Positions 1-10,626 of a DNA stretch of 64,000 nucleotides are shown piece after piece. Both the position numbers and the translations under genes were made by a program. Every line of letters begins with the position of its first letter. Positions within the stretch are counted from its first letter, which is position 1. Below the pieces are notes generated by a model that ran no database searches, was not told where the DNA came from, and saw only the letters and a program-made list of their open reading frames with translations. Source of the DNA: Ruegeria sp. SCSIO 43209 (GTDB lineage Bacteria; Pseudomonadota; Alphaproteobacteria; Rhodobacterales; Rhodobacteraceae); NCBI RefSeq assembly GCF_019904295.1, contig NZ_CP065363.1, positions 11,827 through 75,826 of the forward strand, read 5' to 3'.

Positions 1-1
1 T

Positions 2-358
2 AAAGGTACGATCATTAACTTCACCTCGATCAGCTATATGATGGGGAACGCAGGCTATCCGCTATACACGACGGCCAACGCCGGACTGAACGGCATGACC
101 CGAAGCCTTGCGCGCGACTTGGGCGCGTCGAACATCCGCGTCAACGCCTTGGCGCCGGGATGGGTTCTGACGCAAAAGCAACTGGACCTTTGGGCAGACC
201 CGATTTCCTTAGCATCGCATCTTGAGCGTCTGTGCCTTAAAGAACATCTGGTGCCGGAAGATATCGTCGGGGGCGTCCTGTTTCTGGCCTCGGATGTCAG
301 TCGTATGATGACGGGTCAGACGATGGTCATTGATGGCGGCGTCGTGGTGACGGGGTAG
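2..358 (+). CDS. SDR family oxidoreductase, 3' part (probable sugar dehydrogenase)
   Basis: C-terminal ~118 residues of a short-chain dehydrogenase; the NAD-binding N-terminus lies before the window, and the frame is open from base 2. The usual landmarks are present: a strand ending in TSIS (catalytic Ser region), the Y-x-x-x-K region, the helix TRSLARDLG, the RVNALAPGW loop, and a C-terminus ending in DGGVVVTG. The residue where the catalytic Lys normally sits reads Asn (YTTAN). It is followed 3 bp later by dgoK, dgoA and an SMP-30 lactonase, so I infer an NAD(P)-dependent galactose (or related aldose) dehydrogenase feeding an oxidative De Ley-Doudoroff-type pathway. The substrate is inferred from neighbours only. 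Confidence 0.8.
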   Translation, partial: KGTIINFTSISYMMGNAGYPLYTTANAGLNGMTRSLARDLGASNIRVNALAPGWVLTQKQLDLWADPISLASHLERLCLKEHLVPEDIVGGVLFLASDVSRMMTGQTMVIDGGVVVTG

Positions 359-361
359 GCA

Positions 362-1267
362 ATGTCTGACTGGATCGCGATAGACTGGGGTACCAGCAAC
401 CTGCGGGTTTGGCTTGTCAGCGAGAGCGGAGAGGTCCGGGATCATCGCCTGTCCGACAAGGGCATGGGACAGCTTGAACCTGCGGGTTTTGAGCCTGCGC
501 TCATCGCGCTGATCGACGACTGGCTTAGCGAAGGCGAGGTCACACAAGCGGTGGCTTGTGGCATGGTGGGAGCACGAAAAGGCTGGATCGAGGCGCCTTA
601 TGCGGCGGTGCCGTGCAAACCGGAACAGACCGATGGGGTGCAAGCCCCTGTCACCGATCCAAGGCTGTCGGTCACTATTCTGCCGGGGCTGAGCCAAATC
701 ACCCCAAGTGCAAATGTCATGCGTGGCGAGGAAACGCAGATCGCAGGCTACCTTGCTGCCAATCCCCGTTTTGACGGGGTGATCTGCATGCCGGGAACGC
801 ATACCAAATGGGTGAATGTGAGCGCGGGAAAGGTCGACAGCTTTCAAACCTGCATGACCGGAGAACTCTTCGCGCTGCTGTCAAAGCAATCGGTCCTGCG
901 TCATAGCTTGAGCGGTGACGGCTGGAGCGACGATGCTTTCGACGCCGCCTTGTCAGAGTGCCTGACACGCCCGGCATCTTTTGGTGCGCGGCTTTTCGAA
1001 TTGCGAGCAGCCGACCTGTTGCAGGGGCAGGCCGCAGCGGACGCAAAAGCGCGACTTTCGGGAATGCTGATCGGATTGGAGCTGGCGTCCGCCAAAGCCT
1101 ATTGGCTTGGCCAACAGGTTGTCTTGATTGGCGATGCACGTCTAAGCGCGCTTTACCAAAAAGGGTTGGGAGCTCAGGGCATGGCAGCCACGCTTGCAGA
1201 CGCAACGGCTATGACACTGGCCGGATTGGGCGCAGCATACAAATACCAAACAGGGGGCACAGAATGA
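362..1267 (+). CDS. dgoK: 2-dehydro-3-deoxygalactonokinase (DgoK)
   Basis: 301 residues, full length for the DgoK family. It begins with the ATP-binding motif [14 protein letters not shown] (residues ~5-18), typical of these ASKHA-fold sugar kinases, and carries [14 protein letters not shown] and the MPGTHTKWV loop characteristic of DgoK. It phosphorylates 2-keto-3-deoxygalactonate to the 6-phosphate in the cytoplasm. The stop overlaps the aldolase start by ATGA, so the two are translationally coupled. The next enzyme being DgoA supports galactonate rather than gluconate catabolism. The galactonate dehydratase is not in the window and would lie upstream. Confidence 0.9.
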   Translation: MSDWIAIDWGTSNLRVWLVSESGEVRDHRLSDKGMGQLEPAGFEPALIALIDDWLSEGEVTQAVACGMVGARKGWIEAPYAAVPCKPEQTDGVQAPVTDPRLSVTILPGLSQITPSANVMRGEETQIAGYLAANPRFDGVICMPGTHTKWVNVSAGKVDSFQTCMTGELFALLSKQSVLRHSLSGDGWSDDAFDAALSECLTRPASFGARLFELRAADLLQGQAAADAKARLSGMLIGLELASAKAYWLGQQVVLIGDARLSALYQKGLGAQGMAATLADATAMTLAGLGAAYKYQTGGTE

Positions 1268-1872
1268 GCCGGAATTTAGTCGCGATCCTTAGAGGCGTGA
1301 CCCCGAACGAGGTTGAGGGTATCGGTGAAGCGCTTGTTGCAGCCGGTATCACAAAGATCGAGGTCCCGCTGAACTCACCCGATCCACTTGAGAGCATTGC
1401 TGTTTTGGCCAAGGCGCTTGGGCTGCAAGCGCTGATCGGAGCAGGGACAGTTTTGACCACAGAAGACGTGCAAGCCGTCAAAGCTGCTGGTGGCGCTTTG
1501 ATCGTTTCTCCAGACTGCAACCCCGAAGTTATTTCGGAAACGAAACGGTTGGGGATGGCATCCTATCCCGGTGTCATGACGCCGACTGAATGTTTTGCTG
1601 CATTACGAGCAGGCGCGGACGGGCTGAAGCTTTTCCCGGGATTGTCGATCGGACCGGACGGGTTGAAAGCCATTCGGGCAGTCTTGCCAAAGGTAACCAA
1701 GGTGCTTGCGGTGGGCGGAGCCGGACCGGACAACTTTGCAGCATGGAAGCAGGCAGGCGTTGACGGGTTTGGCATCGGGTCAGCGCTTTACAAGCCGGGT
1801 GATGATGCCACGGCCGTTAGGGCCAAAGCTGACGCGATCGTCGTAGCCTATGACGAGGCATTCCAAATATGA
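1264..1872 (+). CDS. dgoA: 2-dehydro-3-deoxy-6-phosphogalactonate aldolase (DgoA)
   Basis: 202 residues, the usual length for class I KDPG/KDPGal aldolases. I chose the ATG at 1264 because it overlaps the dgoK stop (ATGA) and the protein then starts at the conserved LVAILRGV strand; the open frame extends further upstream but only antisense-like residues are added. Schiff-base Lys122 lies in LKLFPG, and the acid/base Glu33 in KIEVPLNSP. It cleaves 2-keto-3-deoxy-6-phosphogalactonate to pyruvate and glyceraldehyde 3-phosphate. The stop overlaps the start of the lactonase gene, again by ATGA. Confidence 0.92.
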   Translation: MSRNLVAILRGVTPNEVEGIGEALVAAGITKIEVPLNSPDPLESIAVLAKALGLQALIGAGTVLTTEDVQAVKAAGGALIVSPDCNPEVISETKRLGMASYPGVMTPTECFAALRAGADGLKLFPGLSIGPDGLKAIRAVLPKVTKVLAVGGAGPDNFAAWKQAGVDGFGIGSALYKPGDDATAVRAKADAIVVAYDEAFQI

Positions 1873-2726
1873 GCGGTGCCGTTCAAATTATTGATGAGCG
1901 CGTTTGTCATCTGGGCGAGGGGCCACTTTGGCATCCAGAGCGGGGTCAGCTCTTCTGGTTTGATATTAACGCCAAACAATTGCTGACCCGCGAGGCATCG
2001 GGCCCGTTGATGTGGCAATTCGACGAGCACGTCTCTGCCGCTGGCTGGCTGGATCACGATACGCTTTTGATCGCCTCTGAAACGGCGCTCTTCAGGTTCG
2101 ATATTGCTACGGGTACCAGTGAACACGTCATCGATTTGGAAGCTGACAATCCGGTCACACGCTCAAACGACGGCCGTGCGGACCCTTGGGGCGGGTTCTG
2201 GATCGGGACGATGGGGAAACAGGCTGAAGATTGCGCAGGAGCGATTTATCGCTTCTATCAGGGTAAGCTTGAGCCACTCTATCACGACATTACCATATCG
2301 AATGCCATCTGTTTCTCTCCAGATCGCAATTTTGCCTATTATGCTGATACTCCAACGCGCCAGATCATGCGGCAGACGCTGGACAGCGAGGGGTGGCCCA
2401 CGGGGCCAGCGACGGTGTTTGTTGATCTGAACGCTGAAGGGTTGAACCCGGATGGTGCCGTTGTGGATTCTGAGGGCTACCTTTGGAACGCGCAATGGGG
2501 GGCTCATCGCGTGACCCGATATGCGCCCGAAGGACGTGTAGATAGCACTGTGAATTTAGCGGCTTCGCAACCAAGCTGTCCTGCCTTTGGTGGCCAAGAC
2601 CTTACCAATCTCTATGTCACATCGGCAACAGAAAGCCTGTCCGAAGCGAATGACGCTGATGGTCGTGTTCTTAGCCTGCCTGTGGCCGTAGTCGGACAAG
2701 CTGAGCATCGTGTGAAATTGGTATGA
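1869..2726 (+). CDS. SMP-30/gluconolactonase family sugar lactonase
   Basis: 285-residue beta-propeller lactonase of the SMP-30/regucalcin family. Metal-ligand positions are visible: Glu17 (LGEGPLWHP), Asn100 ([14 protein letters not shown]), Asn145 (TISNAICFS) and Asp195 (NPDGAVVD). It would hydrolyse the lactone made by the upstream SDR dehydrogenase (galactono-lactone or a related aldonolactone) to the free acid. It is the last gene of the operon, joined to dgoA by a 4-bp overlap. A T-rich stretch near 2770-2785 follows and may include the operon's end. The exact sugar is inferred. Confidence 0.88.
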   Translation: MSGAVQIIDERVCHLGEGPLWHPERGQLFWFDINAKQLLTREASGPLMWQFDEHVSAAGWLDHDTLLIASETALFRFDIATGTSEHVIDLEADNPVTRSNDGRADPWGGFWIGTMGKQAEDCAGAIYRFYQGKLEPLYHDITISNAICFSPDRNFAYYADTPTRQIMRQTLDSEGWPTGPATVFVDLNAEGLNPDGAVVDSEGYLWNAQWGAHRVTRYAPEGRVDSTVNLAASQPSCPAFGGQDLTNLYVTSATESLSEANDADGRVLSLPVAVVGQAEHRVKLV

Positions 2727-2807
2727 TACAGCGTTGTCCTTATGCCCCAATTAAAGAGAATAGTGTCAGATTTTTCTCTTTTTTTCCGGGACTTGCTGTG
2801 CCCTTGC

Positions 2808-2904
2808 GTATGCGTCCGGTGTGACCGGGCGTTGACTTTCAGCGTTGGTGCCAGTGCCAGGGTGCGAGTTCGTCGATGCGGTTGATCTTGTGATCGGCTG
2901 CGGA
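2808..2904 (-). mobile_element. IS66-family remnant: end of transposase TnpC plus terminal repeat
   Basis: On the minus strand the last ~22 codons before a TGA at 2839-2841 read ...ADHKINRIDELAPWHWHQR, the distinctive C-terminus of IS66-family TnpC. Just outside lies GTATGCGTCCGGTG (2808-2821), resembling an IS66 terminal repeat. Everything 5' of these codons is gone and the sequence runs directly into the IS21 end repeats. I infer an IS66 copy that was cut by the IS21-family insertion and then mostly deleted. Confidence 0.65.
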
Positions 2905-2915
2905 TTTCAGAAATA

Positions 2916-2969
2916 CCGGACAGCGATTCCGCTAATTCCCGGACAGCCGTTTCAGTAAATCCCGGACAG
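2916..2969. repeat. IS21 end repeats, three copies at 23-bp spacing
   Basis: CCGGACAG occurs at 2916-2923, 2939-2946 and 2962-2969, exactly 23 bp apart. Two copies are preceded by TTTCAG-like sequence and AAAT(A/C). Multiple short repeats at the ends are known transposase-binding sites in IS21-family elements. Confidence 0.7.
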
Positions 2970-3004
2970 TTCGGGCACGACTGGTCAGCTGCCTGCAATC
3001 ATGT

Positions 3005-3781
3005 TCAGGAAGCCATGGTTTCGGTCTTTTGATTTTCGGTCAAGTCTGGTGTGCGGTCTTTTCTGCGCATGCTGTCTCCCTTGAGTTCGATGCGATGGGC
3101 GTTGTGCACGATCCGGTCGAGGATCGCGTCGGCGATGGTGGGTTCCCCGATCATGGCGTGCCACCCGGACACGGGAAGCTGGGCGGTGATGATGGTGGAT
3201 CGGCGCTGGTAGCGTTCTTCGAAGAGCTCCAGCAGGTCGAGGCGTTGCTGGTCGCTCAGCCCGTGCGTGCCCCAGTCATCGAGGACCAGCAGCTGGACGC
3301 GGGCGAGCTTATCGACCAGACGGGGAAACCGGCCGTCCAGGCGGGCCATGGCCATGTCCTCGAACAGCCGGGGCACGCGGACATAGGAGACGGAGTGATC
3401 AAGGCGCGCGGCCTGGTGCGCGAAGGCACAGGACAGCCATGTCTTTCCGGTGCCGGTTTGGCCGGTGAGAACGATCTGTTCGTGGGCCTTGATCCAGTCG
3501 CCCTGGGCGAGCGACAGGACCTGGCGCCGGTCGAGGCCGCGGCTGGCGCGGAAGTCGATATCTTCGATGCAGGCATTGGGGAAGCGCATCTTGGCGTTTC
3601 TCAGCCGGTTGGCAAAGCGCTTGTCGGCCCGATAGGTGGCCTCGCGGTCGAGCATGAGCCCGAGCCATTCATTGCGGTCGAGGCCCTGGTCGGCGTCCTG
3701 GTCGTTGAGCGCTTTCCAGGCATCGGCCATGCCGGTGAGCCCGAGCGCGGCCATCTGATCGAGGGTGGGATGTGTGAGCAC
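3005..3781 (-). CDS. istB: IS21-family helper ATPase IstB
   Basis: 258 residues. The AAA+ ATPase core is clear: Walker A GQTGTGKT (107-114), Walker B LLVLDDWG (Asp168-Asp169), and the IstB N-terminal segment with [13 protein letters not shown]. It assists the IstA transposase in target capture and strand transfer. The gene lies 21 bp downstream of istA on the same strand, the standard IS21 arrangement. It appears intact, though its partner istA is 5'-truncated. Confidence 0.92.
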   Translation of the reverse strand: MLTHPTLDQMAALGLTGMADAWKALNDQDADQGLDRNEWLGLMLDREATYRADKRFANRLRNAKMRFPNACIEDIDFRASRGLDRRQVLSLAQGDWIKAHEQIVLTGQTGTGKTWLSCAFAHQAARLDHSVSYVRVPRLFEDMAMARLDGRFPRLVDKLARVQLLVLDDWGTHGLSDQQRLDLLELFEERYQRRSTIITAQLPVSGWHAMIGEPTIADAILDRIVHNAHRIELKGDSMRRKDRTPDLTENQKTETMAS

Positions 3782-3802
3782 GTGTCTCTCTCCTTTCCGG
3801 GG

Positions 3803-5296
<1,494 letters not shown>

Positions 5297-5337
5297 TTAT
5301 AGGTGAGACACGGCGCGCTTAGCGGTATTTCTTGCCT

Positions 5338-6129
5338 CTAATCATGAGATTCGATTGCCAACGGGAATCCACTTTTCCGATGTCGGCCAGCGATCCGACC
5401 AATCGTGGCGAGGAGTCGAGGCTCCTTTTCGTAGGTTCGAAGCAGGGCGGCATACGCGAAGTCGTCGATGCCGGTGCTGAACATTGCTGCTTTGAGCAGT
5501 GGACGTGACTGGGCAACCGCGATGGCGGCGAGGCTGAACAGCCTCACTTCTGGTCTCGGACTCTGAAGCGCGTGCACTGGATCGCCGCGGACAGCGCGGA
5601 GCGCCATCGCGAAGGTAACCGCCCGCATGGCCCGACGAAGGTGCATGGAGCGGTCGGCTTTGATGGCTTGCTCGAGCAGCCCTGCCCCGCCACGGGCGCG
5701 GCGCAGCAGCTTTTCGGGTACAGGCGGATCATCGGATTTGGTGAGGATGGGACGAAGTCTTGACCCGCAACTCTTGCAGTCGAACGCCCAGGCCTGCCGC
5801 CAATGTTTCAGGGCGCGGCCGCTTCGGGAACAGTTGGGGCACGACTGGAACGAGGTTCGTGCCGTCAGCGCAGCTTCGATCGGGGACAATGCCGGAAAGG
5901 TCAGCGATTTCACCAGCGCGGTCGGCATGCGCGCGACCGACGCGATGCTGTCCGCGGCGCCGGTCTCGAGTTCGAAGTCGAGGATGTCGGCATATCGGCC
6001 GTCTATGCCGATATGCGCCAGCAGTTCGGTGAACGCGCAATGATTGGCCGCCGCCAGCCGCGCCAGCCAGCCGGAGAGCAACTCGTCCGGGTAAGGTGCG
6101 AGGGTTATGGGCAGAGGGCGCAGCCTCAC
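5338..6129 (-). CDS. tniQ: TniQ family transposition protein (left outer module)
   Basis: 263 residues. The N-terminal TniQ pattern LPITLAPYPDELLSGWLARLAAANHC is followed by a zinc-finger-like pair CPNC ... CKSCG separated by a conserved HWRQAW stretch. TniQ proteins help target selection in Tn7/Tn5053-like transposition. The start overlaps the end of the preceding tniB fragment by 4 bp, giving the usual tniA-tniB-tniQ polarity. It resembles the middle element's TniQ more than the fragment at 10329-10626. Its own tniA and most of tniB are gone, so it is a leftover of a separate element. Confidence 0.85.
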   Translation of the reverse strand: MRLRPLPITLAPYPDELLSGWLARLAAANHCAFTELLAHIGIDGRYADILDFELETGAADSIASVARMPTALVKSLTFPALSPIEAALTARTSFQSCPNCSRSGRALKHWRQAWAFDCKSCGSRLRPILTKSDDPPVPEKLLRRARGGAGLLEQAIKADRSMHLRRAMRAVTFAMALRAVRGDPVHALQSPRPEVRLFSLAAIAVAQSRPLLKAAMFSTGIDDFAYAALLRTYEKEPRLLATIGRIAGRHRKSGFPLAIESHD

Positions 6130-6671
6130 GCCCCCGACTTTTCAAGGCGCCGCTGGGACGGAGCGTGGCGCGACCAGAGCGGTGTCCAGTTCGCGACCGC
6201 CTCGTCGGTGATGCGCTCCTCACCGGAGAGAATGGCATCGATGGCCAGGTCCTTGACCAGGGCGAAGATGCGCGAGGTCACCCCGCCCGTCAACGCCAGG
6301 ATTTGCCGGAGCGATTTGACCTGCAGGTTGGATTTCTTCGCCAGCGGCATCGCGGCGATGAGGGTCTGGATCATGTCGGAGAACTCGGCATCATCGCGCC
6401 AGTTCGCAAGGTGATGCTCGTCCAGCCGCCGCGCAAGCTGGACGTCGCCACGGATCGCATCGACCGCCTCGCTGACCCCGAAGCAGACCAGCGACGCCTC
6501 CAACTCGTTGCTGAGATAGCGCAGGACATTGAGGAAGCGGCGCTGCTCGCGGTGGGTTCCGGCAAGCAGGTTGTGGACCTCGTCGATCATGATCATCCGC
6601 AAACCAAGATCACGAAGCAACCCGACAACGCGGACCTCGAGCGACGCCACACTTTGCGCACGCAGGCTCAG
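6126..6671 (-). pseudogene. tniB fragment, C-terminal ~180 residues (left outer module)
   Basis: The frame encodes the second half of a TniB ATPase: the Walker B MIMIDEVHNLL, then LAGTHREQRRFLNVLRYLSN and the C-terminal regions, collinear with the intact TniB at 7696-8562. The N-terminal ~110 residues with Walker A are absent. Homology stops exactly at 6671, the base before the left terminal inverted repeat of the middle transposon. The only upstream start codon is a GTG inside that repeat. It is a truncated, probably inactive gene. Confidence 0.88.
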
Positions 6672-6699
6672 TGTCACTGTACCCTATTTAATCAGATTC
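6672..6699 (+). repeat. Left terminal inverted repeat of middle Tni element
   Basis: Starts TGTCACTGTACCCTATTTAA. It matches the reverse complement of 10301-10328 at 25 of 28 bases. A second, internal copy of the core (TGTACCCTTAATTGC) lies at 6729-6743, 51 bp inside. Confidence 0.85.
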
Positions 6700-6766
6700 T
6701 GCGGATTCAGCGCATTTTGGGGCATTTTTGTACCCTTAATTGCAATATTTCCACAGGCTCCACGCC

Positions 6767-7699
6767 TCAGGATTTGACATCACCTGAGCTTTTCCAGATT
6801 GCATCGGCGCGGGTCAGAAGCGCTCCACCGTTTGCGCCGGCACCAAGCTCGGATATGGCCTGACGAGCTGCCTTCAGAGCGCTCACGGATGCACCTGGGC
6901 GGCTCGTTCCATGCGTCTTCCTGGTCGGATACTCTGTTTTCCACCGCCCAGATAACCGCTGGCCGAGGTCCTGCGACAACCCACGGGCCTGCTCAATCAC
7001 CCGACGATGTTGAGGAAAGGCGCGGCGCAACTCAAAGACCATCCGTTCGTTTCCACGTAGAATGATGGCAGCACCCAAAACGGGACGGGTCACGCTAACA
7101 CCGACCGCGGCAAGCGCCATTAACCTTTCGCGCTCGTTCCCCGAAGTGAGCGCCCTCAGGTTCGCGATCTCCAGAACTGCCATGAGATGCATGGTCAAAT
7201 CCACCCGGCGCAACCGCGCGAGATTGTTCGTGGCGACAGCCGTCTTTAGAGCTTCAACGCCGCGTAAAGCGCGACCACGAAGTCTGCCTGACACATATTT
7301 GGCTGGATAATTGGTTGCCAGAGCCAGACCGCAAGTTTCGCAGGTAATCGACCACGCCAAGCGCCAATGGCGAAGCACCAGATCGGGTATTTTCTCAACA
7401 CACCTCGGACAATACTGGAAGTCATGCCGCGACACGTATTGTACGCCGTGATGCGTCGCATCCGGAAGGGTCATGGCCGCAATCTCATGCTGGGTCAGTT
7501 GAACTGCCGAGCAGAGGCGGGCCCAGTCTACCTGTCCGAGATCGTTGATACGCTCCGGCACCCTGCCCTGCCCCAAACCAAGATAGCCGCAAAGTTCTTC
7601 AGCGGAGCAGTGATTGGCCTTCGCCAATCGCCCGATCCAGCTGGACAGAAGCTCATCGCGTACAGGCGGCGGTCGAAACGGTAGCGATCTGACGGTCAC
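6767..7699 (-). CDS. tniQ: TniQ family transposition protein (middle element)
   Basis: 310 residues. It has the TniQ N-terminal pattern (LPFRPPPVRDELLSSWIGRLAKANHC), a zinc-finger-like module CPRC...CETCG around residues ~95-125, and a helical C-terminal region. By family it works with TniA and TniB in transposition target choice. The start overlaps the tniB stop by 4 bp. The gene lies 68 bp from the left end of the element. It looks intact. Confidence 0.88.
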   Translation of the reverse strand: MTVRSLPFRPPPVRDELLSSWIGRLAKANHCSAEELCGYLGLGQGRVPERINDLGQVDWARLCSAVQLTQHEIAAMTLPDATHHGVQYVSRHDFQYCPRCVEKIPDLVLRHWRLAWSITCETCGLALATNYPAKYVSGRLRGRALRGVEALKTAVATNNLARLRRVDLTMHLMAVLEIANLRALTSGNERERLMALAAVGVSVTRPVLGAAIILRGNERMVFELRRAFPQHRRVIEQARGLSQDLGQRLSGRWKTEYPTRKTHGTSRPGASVSALKAARQAISELGAGANGGALLTRADAIWKSSGDVKS

Positions 7700-8562
7700 C
7701 GGAATGCTGCGGCGGGTTGGCGAGGGATGTTCCAGGCATGCTTTGTCCAGACCGGCTGCCAGGACTGAACCGCCTCGTCGGTGATCCGCTCCTCACCTGT
7801 CTCGATCGCTTCTATGGCCAAAGACTTGATCATGATGAACACGCGCGAGGCGACGCCGCCCGTCACTTTCAGGATCGTTCGAAGCGACCCAACCGTCAGG
7901 CCAGACCGCTGCTCGAGTGCCATTGCGGCAATCAACGTCTGGATCAGACGGGAGAACTCCACGTCGTCCTCCCAGAGCGGCAGGTAGTGTTCGTCCAGCC
8001 GACGGGCCAGTTGGTCGTCACCGCGGACGGCCTCGAGGGCCTCGTTGACACCGAAAACGACAAGCGACGCGCAGAGATCGTTGGACAGAAACCGCAGCAT
8101 GTTCAGGAACCGTCGTTGCTCCCGGTAACTGCCGGCAAGCAGGTTATGCACTTCGTCGATCATCAGCATTTTCAGGTCCATGTCCCGAAGATGGCTTAGC
8201 GCGCGCACCTCAAGCTCGGACACCGTGTGACGCCCCCAAATCGGCGCCCCGATCGTCGACAGGATGTGTTGATAGAACCGGCGCTCATCCGGCGCGGGCG
8301 GCGCCTGAACCAGCAGGATGGGTGTCTTCGTGACGCCCAGTTCGGCATTGTACTGCGTCGGATACTTGCTGGCCATGCGTTTGGCGATCATCGTCTTACC
8401 GATGCCGGAGCTACCATAGACCATCAGGCCAGGCATCCGGCTCTGTTGCGGCATTTCCATAAGGGAGGTCAATCGGTTGAGAACAATCGTGGCACGGTCG
8501 AACGCGATCCAATGATCGCCGCGGATACGGTCAATTCTTTCTTCTGGGGTCATTAAACTCAT
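7696..8562 (-). CDS. tniB: TniB family transposition ATPase (middle element)
   Basis: About 288 residues from the ATG at 8562 (ATGs at 8571 and 8553 are alternatives). The frame is open further upstream but there it runs antisense-free into tniA. AAA-type ATPase: Walker A GSSGIGKT, Walker B MLMIDEVHNLL, and the LAGSYREQRRFLNMLRFLSN segment conserved among TniB/IstB/MuB relatives. It probably binds target DNA and activates TniA. It overlaps the end of tniA by ~30 bp and the start of tniQ by 4 bp. Confidence 0.88.
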   Translation of the reverse strand: MSLMTPEERIDRIRGDHWIAFDRATIVLNRLTSLMEMPQQSRMPGLMVYGSSGIGKTMIAKRMASKYPTQYNAELGVTKTPILLVQAPPAPDERRFYQHILSTIGAPIWGRHTVSELEVRALSHLRDMDLKMLMIDEVHNLLAGSYREQRRFLNMLRFLSNDLCASLVVFGVNEALEAVRGDDQLARRLDEHYLPLWEDDVEFSRLIQTLIAAMALEQRSGLTVGSLRTILKVTGGVASRVFIMIKSLAIEAIETGEERITDEAVQSWQPVWTKHAWNIPRQPAAAFR

Positions 8563-10195
8563 CAATCTCATAGGTTGGCAGATCAGGGTTGCCTGTATCA
8601 ATCGCGAACATTTCGCGCGATGGATCGCGGCGCGGTTGGTGCCGGGGAAGCCGAGCACCTCTTTCGTTTTCCAACCGGGCAGTCCGCGTCTTTTGGCGCG
8701 CCGCCTCAGCCAGCCGCCGCTGCGCGTCAATCAATTGGAATAGGACCCGCTCGTTGATCCGGCCACCATGTTTATCATGCCATTCTTTCCGCGCCCGCCG
8801 ACTTTCCCAAAGCGATATACGCGGGTGGCTGAGATCCCGGTACCGGGCCGAGATCACGCGGCCATCATCGGTGATGACCCAGACCTGCGACAAGTCTCGC
8901 GGATCGTATTTCACCTGTACTTTACCCTGCCCGCGTCCGACCAACGACGCGAAGGCATCACTCCAGTAATTGACCCCGAAAAGCGTGATCCCGGTGCGTC
9001 CGAGCTGGCGCCACTCGAATGGCAGGAAGCTTGTCCGAAAGGCTTCTATGTCAACGACCTGCCGTCCCGCAGTATCCCCGCCCATGTCCGCCCATGCCGC
9101 AAGCGGCGTTCGTCCGAGAGCTTCGTGAACCGTATTGTGGTATCGGCAGATTTCCAGATGAAGCCAATCCTCAAACTCGGTCAGTGTCAGGGCCGCATGT
9201 TTTTCACTGTCATAGTCGCCCTTCTCGACGATTGAGGAATGCGTAGTCCCGGGCAGCACATGAACGGCACCCATGGTCGTTCCGATCAGCCGTTCGACAT
9301 GACCGCCATAGTGTTTGCCGCCAAGCGGACGATACTCGACAGTAATGCCCCAATCTTCGCAGGCCATTCTGAAGGCCTCGCTGTGGAACTCCTGCGCATT
9401 GTCGACGTGGATCGCCTTAGGAATGCCGGCCGTCGGCCAAATCACCTCTTCCAGTGTTCCAGGGACGTGCACCGATTTCCGGCGCACACAGTGATCGAGA
9501 CACAGGGCGATCGACAAGACAGATGGCTCATCGAAAGTGACATGGACCCCGAGAACGATCCGGCTCGCGACGTCGATGGCCACCGTCAGATAGGGGCGCG
9601 CAAGCGGCCGTCGATTGACGTGATCGACCAACGTGATGTCCGAAGTTGTATGATCGATCTGAACGACTTCCAGCGGGGCTGAAACTTCAAGTCGGCCAGG
9701 ACGCGCCGCAAAGACCTTGTCAGCCTCCTCTGCCCCGCGCCGTTTCCGGAAGACCTCTCGCTGATCCATAGCGTCTAGACGTGCCTTGACCGTTCTTCGG
9801 GTCGGGGGCTGAAACCCCTTCGCCTCGCACTCGGCACGGATCTCGCGCCAGATGCGAAGAAAGCTCGAGCGCTCGCGGACCAGATAGTATCTCCGCAGGC
9901 TCTCATCGATGATGATTTCGACGTCTTCAGCAATCCGTTTCGATCCCGGTTTCGGCCCGCGACGGTCCAACTCCAACGCCGTGGCACGTGCATCGTTCTC
10001 TCTCAGACGTCGGTAGAGCGACCATGTGTGGCTTTTCGCCAAGCCCAGTTCCCAAGCGGCATCTCCGATAGCCGCGCTGATCGGCTCACCTCTCTTCTCA
10101 AGCTCCAGGATCGGCCGAAGAACCGCCGCACGGTGTTTCGCAAGACGCTCGTTTACCACGCAAATCCCCTCCCCAAGAGGCCGACACTTATCCAC
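8531..10195 (-). CDS. tniA: TniA transposase, DDE (Mu-type) (middle element)
   Basis: 554 residues. N-terminal helix-turn-helix regions (LGLAKSHTWSLYRRL) precede an integrase core with Asp181 (VQIDHTTSD), Asp265 (HVDNAQEF) and Glu301 (GGHVERLIGT). The last two have 35 residues between them, the classic DD(35)E spacing. A Mu-type C-terminal domain follows. It would cut the 3' ends of the element and join them to target DNA. The gene starts 133 bp from the right terminal repeat; three 20-bp-spaced repeats lie in that gap and are probably TniA-binding sites that also cover the promoter. Confidence 0.92.
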   Translation of the reverse strand: MDKCRPLGEGICVVNERLAKHRAAVLRPILELEKRGEPISAAIGDAAWELGLAKSHTWSLYRRLRENDARATALELDRRGPKPGSKRIAEDVEIIIDESLRRYYLVRERSSFLRIWREIRAECEAKGFQPPTRRTVKARLDAMDQREVFRKRRGAEEADKVFAARPGRLEVSAPLEVVQIDHTTSDITLVDHVNRRPLARPYLTVAIDVASRIVLGVHVTFDEPSVLSIALCLDHCVRRKSVHVPGTLEEVIWPTAGIPKAIHVDNAQEFHSEAFRMACEDWGITVEYRPLGGKHYGGHVERLIGTTMGAVHVLPGTTHSSIVEKGDYDSEKHAALTLTEFEDWLHLEICRYHNTVHEALGRTPLAAWADMGGDTAGRQVVDIEAFRTSFLPFEWRQLGRTGITLFGVNYWSDAFASLVGRGQGKVQVKYDPRDLSQVWVITDDGRVISARYRDLSHPRISLWESRRARKEWHDKHGGRINERVLFQLIDAQRRLAEAARQKTRTARLENERGARLPRHQPRRDPSREMFAIDTGNPDLPTYEIDEFNDPRRKN

Positions 10196-10212
10196 AGCTC
10201 AGACTGTACGGC

Positions 10213-10265
10213 AATTAAAGGTACAGTATGCTAATTAATGGTACAATATGAAAATTAAGGGTACA
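10213..10265 (+). repeat. Three 20-bp-spaced repeats inside right end of middle element
   Basis: AATTAAAGGTACA (10213-10225), AATTAATGGTACA (10233-10245) and AATTAAGGGTACA (10253-10265) are exactly 20 bp apart, each followed by an A/G and usually TATG. The terminal repeat carries a fourth, weaker copy (AATTAGGGAACA). The opposite orientation occurs twice at the left end, as expected for transposase-binding sites. Confidence 0.8.
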
Positions 10266-10300
10266 AACCGCCATTGATTTCACTGGGCAATTTCAGGCAC

Positions 10301-10328
10301 GATTCTGATTAATTAGGGAACAGTGACA
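10301..10328 (-). repeat. Right terminal inverted repeat of middle Tni element
   Basis: The reverse complement starts TGTCACTGTTCCCTAATTAA and matches the left repeat at 25 of 28 positions. It ends in ...GTGACA at 10328, directly abutting the truncated tniQ. Confidence 0.85.
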
Positions 10329-10626
10329 GCGGGCACGGAAACCGGTTCTTCCGCGCGATCATCATGCGCGCCTCAGCCCCCAACTTCCGAAAGGTCATGG
10401 CCTGCACCGCTTCGGGCGAAAGGCCGGTCCGAGCCGTGATCAGAGCCCCCTGCCCTTCCGAAAAACGCCATTCCAGATCGTACACGTCGTGCCCCTGCAG
10501 GCCAAGTGCTGCGACGAATTCCGAAACCGTCATGGCGTAGAACGAGGCCATGCGCGCGGCCCAGGAAGACAGCCGTTCGTCGACCTCGGGGAGGTAGACA
10601 ACCGGCAGACGCCCGCGCGCCGTCAC
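10329..10626 (-). pseudogene. tniQ fragment, N-terminal ~99 residues (right outer module)
   Basis: Starts at ATG 10626, overlapping the tniB stop by 4 bp, and reads a normal TniQ N-terminus (LPVVYLPEVDERLSSWAARMASF...). It ends just as the zinc-finger segment begins (KNRFPCP). At 10328 the middle element's right terminal repeat takes over; read-through adds only LSLFPN and a stop. The zinc finger and C-terminus are lost. Its sequence differs clearly from both complete TniQ proteins in the window, so it belongs to a third lineage. Confidence 0.87.

Larger units (their letters stand above)
6672..10328 (-). mobile_element. Complete TniA/TniB/TniQ transposon (3657 bp, middle element)
   Basis: The two ends form 28-bp inverted repeats (6672-6699 and 10301-10328) matching at 25 of 28 positions and beginning TGTCACTGT. 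Inside, on the minus strand, lie tniA, tniB and tniQ with short overlaps and no resolvase gene. Extra transposase-binding-type repeats lie inside each end. The 5-bp flanks differ (CTCAG left, GCGGG right), so there is no target duplication. The flanking genes are halves of two different Tni modules. I infer insertion followed by an adjacent deletion or recombination. Confidence 0.85.

Noticed and set aside
5299..5316. GGTGAGACACGGC near the istA cut as left partner of the AGTCTCA end repeats
   Set aside because: Only ~8 bases match, with different spacing to a possible TGTCGC tip; suggestive but too short to call an end.
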